Shown here: positions 1 to 5,425 of the stretch, one piece after another
How the letters are laid out: each line of letters begins with the position of its first letter
How positions within the stretch are numbered: position 1 is the first letter of the stretch
From: an uncultured Bulleidia sp.
GTDB taxonomy: Bacteria; Bacillota_I; Bacilli_A; Erysipelotrichales; Erysipelotrichaceae
Assembly (NCBI GenBank): GCA_934757945.1
Contig: CAKVLT010000095.1
Location: 1-6,922, forward strand
Direction: 5' to 3'
DNA: 6,922 nt
Notes under the pieces: generated by a model
Seen by the model: only the letters and a program-made list of their open reading frames with translations
Told to the model about the DNA's origin: nothing
The model's database searches: none
Made by a program: the position numbers and the translations under genes

Positions 1-66
1 CCGTTCTTTCTTATCTTTTCTGAAAATGACACTAAAATTTTCATGTACCAAAGTGAATCAAATTGC

Positions 67-94
67 TTGTTTTTATTCCTGTATGCCGTATAAT
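67..94 (+). promoter_or_regulatory. Probable sigma-A promoter of nrdD
   Basis: A perfect TATAAT -10 box lies at 89-94. A TTGTTT -35 element at 67-72 is separated from it by 16 bases. Transcription would start near position 101, giving a leader of about 47 nt before the nrdD ATG. No clear pair of NrdR boxes, Rex site or FNR/CRP-like palindrome is visible around it. This is seen by eye from consensus matching only; the -10 is strong and the -35 mediocre. Confidence 0.6.
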
Positions 95-108
95 TTGCTT
101 GCTAGTTA

Positions 109-134
109 AAAATAGTTGCGTTTCCAACTATTTT
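109..134 (+). promoter_or_regulatory. Leader inverted repeat between promoter and RBS of nrdD
   Basis: Positions 109-118 (AAAATAGTTG) are perfectly complementary to 125-134, giving a 10-bp stem with a 6-nt loop (CGTTTC). It starts about 8 nt after the expected transcription start and ends one base before the GGAGG ribosome binding site at 136-140. No U-tract follows the stem, so it is not a normal terminator. It could be a 5' mRNA-stabilising or translation-modulating hairpin, or a DNA operator palindrome. The structure is seen; the role is inferred. Confidence 0.5.
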
Positions 135-147
135 CGGAGGTTACCAT

Positions 148-2346
148 ATGAATGTCATTAAAAGAAGTGGTGAAGAAGTTACTTTCACCCCTGAAAAAAT
201 AGACGCTGCAGTACGTAAAGCTAATGCTGCAACAAACCCAAAGAAAAGAATTGATGATTCCACAATTACACAGATTGTCTCAAGAGTACTGCAGAAATGC
301 AATTCCCTTCACAGATCTGTTGGTGTGGAAGAAATCCAGGATATGGTGGAAACAGAAATCATGGCTGAAGGCGGCTATGCAGTCGCAAAGAATTACATTA
401 CCTACCGCTATGAAAGAGCTCTTGTACGTAAAGCCAACTCTACAGATAAACAGATTCTTTCTCTGATTGACCGTAATAATGAAGAAGCCAAACAGGAAAA
501 CTCCAATAAGAACCCTACAGTGAACTCTACACAAAGAGACTACATGGCCGGCGAAGTTTCCAAAGATATTACTAAACGTTTCCTATTACCAAAGGAGATT
601 ATTGAAGCCCATGAAAAAGGCATTATCCATTTCCACGATGCTGATTACTTTGCTCAGCCAATGTACAACTGCTGTCTTGTCAATCTGGAAGATATGTTAC
701 AAAACGGTACAGTCATTACTGATACTCTGATTGAAAAGCCACATTCCTTTTCCACCGCTTGCAATATCGCCACTCAGATTATTGCTCAGGTTGCAAGTAA
801 CCAGTATGGAGGACAGACAATCACACTGGCACATCTCGCTCCATTCGTAGAAGTATCAAGACAGCGTCATCTGAAAAATGTACGCCAGGAATTTATTGAA
901 GCTAATATTGAAGTTAACGATGAAGCGGTCAAAAAAGTTGCCGAAGAACGTGTTCGTAAAGAAATTAAAGATGGTGTACAGACCATTCAGTACCAGATTA
1001 TTACATTGATGACTACTAACGGCCAGGCACCATTCGTCACAGTATTCATGTACCTTGATGAAGTTCCTGAAGGCCAGACAAGAGATGATCTTGCGTTGAT
1101 TATTGAAGAAATGCTCAAGCAAAGAATGCTGGGCGTTAAAAACGAAAAAGGCGTATATATTACCCCTGCTTTCCCTAAGCTGATTTACTGCCTTGATGAA
1201 GACAACATCCATGAAGATTCAAAATATTACTACCTGACAAAGCTTGCTGCGGAGTGTACCGCAAAAAGAATGGTGCCGGATTATATCAGCGCCAAAGTGA
1301 TGAAAGAATTAAAAGGCGATGTCTATCCATGCATGGGATGTAGATCTTTCCTGACTCCTGACAGATTTACCGATAAAGGTCTTGGCAATATGTCCAACGC
1401 CATGAATTACGATGGCAAGCATAAATATTATGGTCGTTTTAATCAGGGAGTTGTTACTATCAACCTTGTAGACGTAGCATGCTCTTCCAAAGGCGATTTC
1501 GATACTTTCTGGAAATTGTTTGATGAAAGACTGGATCTATGCTATAAAGCATTAATGATTCGTCACAACCGACTGATTGGAACACCAAGTGATGTTGCCC
1601 CAATCCTATGGCAATATGGTGCGATTGCAAGACTTAAAAAAGGTGAAAAAATCGATAAGCTGCTATTTAACGGTTATTCCACTATTTCTTTAGGTTATGG
1701 CGGATTATATGAATGTGTAAAATACATGACTAAAGAGTCTCATACATCTGAAAAAGGACAGGAATTTGGACTGAAAGTCATGCAGCACTTAAATGATGCA
1801 TGCAACAAATGGAAACAGGAAACAAATATCGATTTCTCTGTTTATGGAACACCAATGGAATCCACCACTTACAAATTTGCAAAATGTCTGCAAAAACGTT
1901 TTGGTATCATTGAGGGTGTTACAGACAGAAGTTATATCACTAATTCTTATCACATCCATGTAACTGAAAACATCAACGCATTTGACAAACTCACATTCGA
2001 ATCTAAATTCCAGCAGTTATCACCTGGTGGAGCTATCTCTTATGTAGAAGTACCTAACATGCAGAATAATATCCCTGCCGTACTTGCTTTGATGAAACAC
2101 ATTTATAATACAATCATGTATGCAGAACTGAATACCAAGAGTGATTACTGTCAGAAATGCGGATATGACGGAGAAATTCAAATCGTAGAAGACGAAAATC
2201 ACAAACTGATCTGGAAATGTCCAAACTGTGGTAATACTGATCAAAACACAATGAATGTTGCAAGACGTACCTGCGGATATATCGGTACTCAATACTGGAA
2301 TCAGGGAAGAACCGAAGAAATCAAAGAACGTGTCTTACATTTATAA
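148..2346 (+). CDS. nrdD: Anaerobic (class III) ribonucleoside-triphosphate reductase
   Basis: This 732-aa enzyme reduces ribonucleoside triphosphates to deoxyribonucleoside triphosphates in the cytoplasm without oxygen, using a glycyl radical and, in the family, usually formate as reductant. Residues 1 to about 90 form an ATP-cone allosteric domain (start MNVIKRSGEEVTF). The catalytic barrel follows, with active-site cysteine candidates in the NCC motif (C175/C176) and the CMGCRSF motif (C395, C398). Near the C-terminus a zinc site is formed by two CxxC pairs (C668/C671 and C691/C694). The glycyl-radical loop RRTCGYIG places the radical on G710. Length is close to the 712-residue E. coli enzyme and no motif is missing. 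The start is set by GGAGG at 136-140, 7 nt before the ATG. The activase gene nrdG follows after 53 nt on the same strand. Confidence 0.98.
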   Translation: MNVIKRSGEEVTFTPEKIDAAVRKANAATNPKKRIDDSTITQIVSRVLQKCNSLHRSVGVEEIQDMVETEIMAEGGYAVAKNYITYRYERALVRKANSTDKQILSLIDRNNEEAKQENSNKNPTVNSTQRDYMAGEVSKDITKRFLLPKEIIEAHEKGIIHFHDADYFAQPMYNCCLVNLEDMLQNGTVITDTLIEKPHSFSTACNIATQIIAQVASNQYGGQTITLAHLAPFVEVSRQRHLKNVRQEFIEANIEVNDEAVKKVAEERVRKEIKDGVQTIQYQIITLMTTNGQAPFVTVFMYLDEVPEGQTRDDLALIIEEMLKQRMLGVKNEKGVYITPAFPKLIYCLDEDNIHEDSKYYYLTKLAAECTAKRMVPDYISAKVMKELKGDVYPCMGCRSFLTPDRFTDKGLGNMSNAMNYDGKHKYYGRFNQGVVTINLVDVACSSKGDFDTFWKLFDERLDLCYKALMIRHNRLIGTPSDVAPILWQYGAIARLKKGEKIDKLLFNGYSTISLGYGGLYECVKYMTKESHTSEKGQEFGLKVMQHLNDACNKWKQETNIDFSVYGTPMESTTYKFAKCLQKRFGIIEGVTDRSYITNSYHIHVTENINAFDKLTFESKFQQLSPGGAISYVEVPNMQNNIPAVLALMKHIYNTIMYAELNTKSDYCQKCGYDGEIQIVEDENHKLIWKCPNCGNTDQNTMNVARRTCGYIGTQYWNQGRTEEIKERVLHL

Positions 2347-2354
2347 GTAAATAG

Positions 2355-2382
2355 AAAACCACAAATTCTGTGGTTTTTCTTT
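2355..2382 (+). terminator. Intrinsic terminator or attenuator between nrdD and nrdG
   Basis: A 9-bp perfect stem (2355-2363 with 2369-2377) closes a 5-nt loop and is followed by a U-rich run to 2382. It begins 9 nt after the nrdD stop. Because nrdG follows at once with no obvious promoter of its own in the short gap, it probably terminates partially, giving more nrdD than nrdG transcript. The structure is seen; partial read-through is inferred. Confidence 0.75.
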
Positions 2383-2399
2383 AACCGGAGAGAATACCT

Positions 2400-2927
2400 A
2401 TGTACTATGGAACAATCAAAAAATATGATATTGCTGACGGAGAAGGCGTAAGAGTTACCCTCTTTGTTTCAGGATGCACAAATCACTGTAAAAACTGTTT
2501 TCAGCCTGAAACATGGAACTTTCACTATGGACAGAAATATACCCAAGAAACAGAGAAAGAAATCCTGGAAGCCTTAAAACCGGACTATATTGACGGATTA
2601 ACCTTGCTTGGTGGAGAACCTTTTGAACAGGAAAATCAAAAAGCACTTCTGCCCCTTTTACGTAAAGTAAAACAAATGTATCCTGATAAAACCATCTGGT
2701 CTTATACAGGGTTTATCTACGACAGAGATCTGGTCCCTAATGGTAAAAGACACTTTGATACTACAGATGAAATGGTTTCTTATCTGGATGTACTGGTTGA
2801 CGGTCCCTTTGTGGATGCTCTCAAAAACATTTCCCTGAGTTTCAGAGGAAGTGAAAACCAGAGAGTCATCAATATGCAAGAAACATTAAAACAACACAAA
2901 GTTGTCTTAAAAGAAGTCAAAAGGTAG
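2400..2927 (+). CDS. nrdG: Anaerobic ribonucleotide reductase activating protein (radical SAM)
   Basis: This 175-aa activase binds a [4Fe-4S] cluster and S-adenosylmethionine, and makes the 5'-deoxyadenosyl radical that generates the glycyl radical on NrdD. The cluster ligands are C26, C30 and C33 in a CxxxCxxC motif (SGCTNHCKNC). The SAM-binding GGEP motif is at residues 71-74. The opening segment KYDIADGEGVRVTLF is typical of the family, and the length fits the compact NrdG type (E. coli 154 aa). The ATG is supported by a GGAGAG site at 2387-2392, 7 nt upstream. Placement directly after nrdD fits a two-gene operon. The TAG stop lies inside the stem of the following terminator, so the gene ends very tightly against it. 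Confidence 0.97.
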   Translation: MYYGTIKKYDIADGEGVRVTLFVSGCTNHCKNCFQPETWNFHYGQKYTQETEKEILEALKPDYIDGLTLLGGEPFEQENQKALLPLLRKVKQMYPDKTIWSYTGFIYDRDLVPNGKRHFDTTDEMVSYLDVLVDGPFVDALKNISLSFRGSENQRVINMQETLKQHKVVLKEVKR

Positions 2928-2945
2928 TTGAAAAACTACCTTTTT
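2919..2945 (+). terminator. Intrinsic terminator of nrdG
   Basis: An 11-bp stem (2919-2929 with 2934-2944) is capped by a GAAA tetraloop (2930-2933), and its 3' arm ends in a run of five T (2941-2945). The nrdG stop codon (2925-2927) lies inside the 5' arm. All pairs are Watson-Crick, so the hairpin can also form on the other strand, but the minus strand has its own better-placed terminator. Confidence 0.88.
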
Positions 2946-2952
2946 ACATTCT

Positions 2953-2978
2953 AAAAAAGATGATCATTACTGACCATC
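2953..2978 (-). terminator. Intrinsic terminator of mupG
   Basis: Read on the minus strand, 2978-2971 pairs with 2966-2959 to form an 8-bp stem with a 4-nt loop, followed by six U (2958-2953). One pair is G-U in the minus-strand RNA but would be an A-C mismatch in plus-strand RNA, which indicates that it serves the minus-strand gene. It begins 10 nt after the mupG stop codon. Confidence 0.8.
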
Positions 2979-2988
2979 TGTAACATAC

Positions 2989-4077
2989 TTATTCAATAAA
3001 TCCAAATGCATATCTAGGTTTGATCCAGTCAAGAAGAATATCTTCGTTCTCTTTCAGATGACCTACTACATTATACTGGTTAGATAATTCCATATCTTTG
3101 AGAATAACCCAGATTTCACCTCTATAATGTTCAAGATTATTATTAACAATAACAAGATCACCCCTATGTACCATTGCAGATTCTCTCTTTCTTTCAGGAA
3201 TAGGCTTGCCTTTGAAAATAACTCTAGGCATAGATGAGCGTACAATCAAATCATTGCAATCATCTCTGGACTCATGTTTGGAATAGAAAATGATTTCTTT
3301 TTCTGTATCTGTAATATCTTTTTCAAGTTCAACTTTCATATTGATCTTGGTAAGATCTGTTTTAGCCAGAGTTTCCAGTTCTTCATCTGAGGCATAACAG
3401 TTACCAATCAGAATATCCTGACAATAATTCATGGCATTCATATGTCTTAGCTGCAGGTCTATCGGCAGATCTCTATGCATCTCGATTGTTGGCAGACCAT
3501 CAAATACAGGCCATGGGCCAAATGTATTTTCCTGATTGGAGGAAATAAAACTTGCCACACGTAAACCTGTCTTCTTATAGAAAGAATGCAGGTCAATATA
3601 TCTCTGCAATCCCATACCTGTATGTCTTTGAGGAAAGAAATTTGAACACATACACATGTTTTCCTGGTCTGCACCACATTGAATCATAAATGGAATATTG
3701 ATAGATCCGGAAGCATTATATTCAATCTTCAGTCCGTAAGGATTGTGTGTAATAGCAATATCTTCCTGATCTCCAAAATGTCCATCTAAACGAATGATGT
3801 CAAAACCAATCTTTTTAAAGACAGACAGATCATATGGTGTAGCCCCAAGCTTTTTAAAAACATCTGGATTTGTATCCACAGAAACATCCATATCATTTTC
3901 ATGTGCCACACTGCATAATTCAGAGAAATTTTTTACCAGAGCATCCACCTCTTCATTAACACTTAAAAAGCATGTAAACACTCTCCTGAACCCTAATTTG
4001 CCAGCTTTGCGGATATATGTATACATTTCCTCCTTATTGGAGTGTTCCGGATATACGGAAATACCTAATCTTTTCAT
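2989..4077 (-). CDS. mupG: MupG-family (DUF871) TIM-barrel protein, likely 6-phospho-N-acetylmuramidase
   Basis: The predicted product has 362 aa and no signal peptide, so it is cytoplasmic. Characterised members (glycoside hydrolase family 170) cleave MurNAc-6-phosphate-GlcNAc, taken up by a phosphotransferase system during cell-wall turnover. Family signatures are the start LGISVYPEHS, the DGHFG loop (98-102), NFFPQRHTGMG (146-156) and the NTFGPWPVFDGLPTIE segment (184-199). Residues 1 to about 240 are the TIM barrel and about 247-362 the cyclophilin-like C-terminal domain (VHRGDLVIVNN near 303-313). ATG at 4077 is preferred over an in-frame GTG four codons upstream at 4089, because the Shine-Dalgarno AAAGGTGA covers that GTG and lies 8 nt before the ATG. 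No murQ, murP or murR gene is adjacent, so the exact substrate is inferred from the family only. Confidence 0.88.
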   Translation of the reverse strand: MKRLGISVYPEHSNKEEMYTYIRKAGKLGFRRVFTCFLSVNEEVDALVKNFSELCSVAHENDMDVSVDTNPDVFKKLGATPYDLSVFKKIGFDIIRLDGHFGDQEDIAITHNPYGLKIEYNASGSINIPFMIQCGADQENMCMCSNFFPQRHTGMGLQRYIDLHSFYKKTGLRVASFISSNQENTFGPWPVFDGLPTIEMHRDLPIDLQLRHMNAMNYCQDILIGNCYASDEELETLAKTDLTKINMKVELEKDITDTEKEIIFYSKHESRDDCNDLIVRSSMPRVIFKGKPIPERKRESAMVHRGDLVIVNNNLEHYRGEIWVILKDMELSNQYNVVGHLKENEDILLDWIKPRYAFGFIE

Positions 4078-4085
4078 TTTTTTCT

Positions 4086-4093
4086 TCACCTTT
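4086..4093 (-). promoter_or_regulatory. Ribosome binding site that decides the mupG start
   Basis: AAAGGTGA on the minus strand, with 8 nt to ATG at 4077. The in-frame GTG at 4089-4087 is part of this site and has no properly spaced site of its own, so a GTG start would be wrong by four residues. Confidence 0.75.
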
Positions 4094-4125
4094 CAGAGCC
4101 ATGTTTACCCAAAGACTCACTTTGT

Positions 4126-4153
4126 TACATAGTTATTCACCTCAGTATGTTAA
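4126..4153 (-). promoter_or_regulatory. Candidate mupG promoter
   Basis: On the minus strand, TTAACA (4153-4148) and TATGTA (4131-4126) are separated by 16 nt. This would start transcription near 4119 and give a leader of about 40 nt. The match is moderate; no catabolite-repression (cre) site could be recognised nearby. Confidence 0.4.
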
Positions 4154-4174
4154 AAAAGCTATACGTTCTTAACA
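4148..4174. promoter_or_regulatory. Imperfect palindrome overlapping the mupG -35 (possible operator)
   Basis: TGTTAA at 4148-4153 and its complement TTAACA at 4169-4174 are 15 bp apart. The two 13-base arms either side of 4161 match at 9 of 13 positions. One arm coincides with the predicted -35 box of mupG, a position where a repressor would block initiation. AT-rich intergenic DNA produces such repeats by chance fairly often. Confidence 0.3.
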
Positions 4175-4262
4175 GTTTTACAATACAATCAAATACACCT
4201 GCAATTCTCCCAGATACAGTACTTTTTCATTCTTTCCCCCACAGAAACATATACCATTACAT

Positions 4263-4287
4263 AAAAGGCCTGTTATAGTTACAACAG
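4263..4287 (-). terminator. Weak terminator-like hairpin after the zinc-ribbon operon
   Basis: On the minus strand, 4287-4282 pairs with 4275-4270 to give a 6-bp stem with a 6-nt loop. It is followed by GCC and then four U (4266-4263). One closing pair is G-U on the minus strand only, which favours that orientation. The stem is short and the U-tract is offset, so termination may be inefficient. It lies about 40 nt after the last stop codon. Confidence 0.35.
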
Positions 4288-4324
4288 TTTTTGCATAAAG
4301 CAAATTAAGAAAATCTGTACTTCC

Positions 4325-4789
4325 CTATCCCTCCTTTGCATACATCAGCCTGTACCGAAGAGCCTGATAATTACTCTTTTTCTGAAAAATAACAGCTTCT
4401 GTATTTTCCAGTATAACCTGCATTTCCACACTTTTTCCACTTTGATCTGCCATACCAACATCTATAACGTGGGTATCATTGGAGACAGTATAATATCCAG
4501 TATACGTAATACCATCAATATCTGTGAAAGAAGCACTTCCATCCTTAAGAAGTTCAAGAGTTTTCTGCTCATCTGAATACGTTCCCTCTATCACATAGGA
4601 AACTGGTTTTGGATACAGCATATATCCGATGCACAGCAATACAAGAAGTATAAGAATACTGATACCTGCATATGGAAAAGCAGGATTTTTATATAGAGAT
4701 ACTTCATTTTTATCAGGAATTTTAGAACCACAATACCTGCAGTACTTACTGTTATCCTGAATCTGTTTATGACACTTTGGGCATTCCAT
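4325..4789 (-). CDS. Zinc-ribbon single-pass membrane protein, second of a tandem pair
   Basis: I do not recognise a named family for this 154-aa protein. Residues 3-20 form a zinc ribbon with ligands C3, C6, C17 and C20 (MECPKCH...YCRYCG). A transmembrane helix spans about 40-59 (AGISILILLVLLCIGYML), preceded by a short linker. The remaining ~95 residues should lie outside the cytoplasm. They begin with a pattern G-T-Y, T-L-x-L, D-G, F (EGTYSDEQKTLELLKDGSASF) that resembles small beta-barrel or lipocalin-like domains. The ATG is one base after the stop of the upstream paralogue. GAGG at 4803-4800, inside that gene's end, is 10 nt before it, so translation is probably coupled. No enzyme motif is visible. 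A sensor or envelope accessory role is possible but unproven. Confidence 0.85.
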   Translation of the reverse strand: MECPKCHKQIQDNSKYCRYCGSKIPDKNEVSLYKNPAFPYAGISILILLVLLCIGYMLYPKPVSYVIEGTYSDEQKTLELLKDGSASFTDIDGITYTGYYTVSNDTHVIDVGMADQSGKSVEMQVILENTEAVIFQKKSNYQALRYRLMYAKEG

Positions 4790-4790
4790 A

Positions 4791-5330
4791 TTAAGATATC
4801 CTCACAAATCTGTAACATACTCCAAGGGTATCTTTAACACTGTAAAGATACACATTATTGCTTGTATATACCATATACGCATCTTCACTTTCTTCAAAAA
4901 GACCACCTAATACATCTTTGAGCATATAGGTATACTCTGAATCCGTTTTATCACATTTACCTCTTATTTCAGGCTTCCACGTCAGTCCACTCTCGGCAAT
5001 TTTAAAATTATGATGCAAGACTATCGCAGGTTCTTCGTTATCTTTATACATGGAATAATCCTGTTTATCATCAAAAACATACTTTCCGTCATTCTGCAAA
5101 GACAACGTACAGATTGTTTTTCCTGTTTCATCATACATAGCATACATACCTGAAGGGTATGAGCCCAAAGATCTGTAACTGAAGCAGGCAAACAAACCCA
5201 CACACACAAGAATTACGAGAAAGCACACCTTCTTAAAAGAAAAATACATGTGCTTTGGAACTGGTTTTCCACAATATGTACAGTAAGTATCGTTTTTCGA
5301 AATTGTATGATGACAATGCGGACAATTCAT
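4791..5330 (-). CDS. Zinc-ribbon single-pass membrane protein, first of a tandem pair
   Basis: This 179-aa protein has no family I can name. Its N-terminal zinc ribbon has C3, C6, C17 and C20 with the same spacing as its neighbour (MNCPHCH...YCTYCG). A transmembrane helix lies at about 35-52 (VCFLVILVCVGLFACFSY), after a basic stretch that favours the zinc ribbon staying in the cytoplasm. The ~125-residue C-terminal part is extracytoplasmic. It opens with GMYAMYDETGKTICTLSL and then a DG-K-Y-V-F turn, the same G-x-Y / L-x-L / DG / F layout as the next gene, which suggests an old duplication. The start is supported by AGAGG at 5342-5338, 7 nt before the ATG. It lies behind the fakA terminator with its own promoter candidate, and forms a two-gene operon with the gene after it. 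Confidence 0.87.
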   Translation of the reverse strand: MNCPHCHHTISKNDTYCTYCGKPVPKHMYFSFKKVCFLVILVCVGLFACFSYRSLGSYPSGMYAMYDETGKTICTLSLQNDGKYVFDDKQDYSMYKDNEEPAIVLHHNFKIAESGLTWKPEIRGKCDKTDSEYTYMLKDVLGGLFEESEDAYMVYTSNNVYLYSVKDTLGVCYRFVRIS

Positions 5331-5348
5331 ATCTCAACCTCTTTAGAA

Positions 5349-5376
5349 ATTGTAATATACACACAATGAAAGTCAA
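5349..5376 (-). promoter_or_regulatory. Probable promoter of the zinc-ribbon operon
   Basis: On the minus strand, TTGACT (5376-5371) and TACAAT (5354-5349) are separated by 16 nt, a good sigma-A match. The start point would be near 5342, giving a leader of only about 12 nt that begins at the Shine-Dalgarno sequence. That is short but workable, and is the main reason for caution. Confidence 0.5.
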
Positions 5377-5393
5377 TGTCACTTTGTACCAAC

Positions 5394-5419
5394 AAAAAAG
5401 CACTCCCTGAGAAGTGCTT
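5394..5419 (-). terminator. Intrinsic terminator of fakA
   Basis: On the minus strand, 5419-5411 pairs with 5406-5398 to form a 9-bp stem around a 4-nt loop (TCAG), followed by four U (5397-5394) directly after the two U that close the stem. One pair is G-U only in the minus-strand RNA and would be mismatched on the plus strand, so it belongs to fakA. It starts 6 nt after the TAG stop. Confidence 0.88.
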
Positions 5420-5425
5420 CATAAA

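Larger units (their letters stand above)
4078..4324. other. Non-coding interval between mupG and the zinc-ribbon operon
   Basis: This 247-nt stretch contains the mupG ribosome binding site, the candidate promoter and palindrome, and a weak terminator-like hairpin for the genes upstream of it on the minus strand. The remainder (about 4175-4260) shows no convincing gene, RNA or repeat; it contains only a 13-codon open frame that is not supported as a gene. Confidence 0.6.

Noticed and set aside
1..147. NrdR boxes or a riboswitch upstream of nrdD
   Set aside because: No paired 16-bp NrdR-like motifs are recognisable, and the leader is too short for known riboswitch classes; only the simple inverted repeat is present.
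3794..4132. Plus-strand open frame of 112 codons opposite the start of mupG
   Set aside because: It is antisense to conserved mupG sequence, has no family resemblance, and its open frame is explained by the codon use of mupG.
4189..4230. Minus-strand 13-codon open frame after a G-rich tract, a possible leader peptide upstream of mupG
   Set aside because: The G-run is a poor Shine-Dalgarno match, the frame lies upstream of the predicted mupG promoter, and no attenuator structure depends on it. Chance is sufficient to explain it.
4789..4791. Possibility that the two zinc-ribbon genes are one gene split by a frameshift
   Set aside because: The second frame opens with its own ATG, Shine-Dalgarno site and a complete second zinc ribbon plus transmembrane helix, so it is a separate protein and not a broken continuation.
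4591..4818. Minus-strand frame of 75 codons overlapping both zinc-ribbon genes
   Set aside because: It is out of frame with two well-supported genes that have their own ribosome binding sites and intact zinc ribbons, and is best explained as an overlap shadow.
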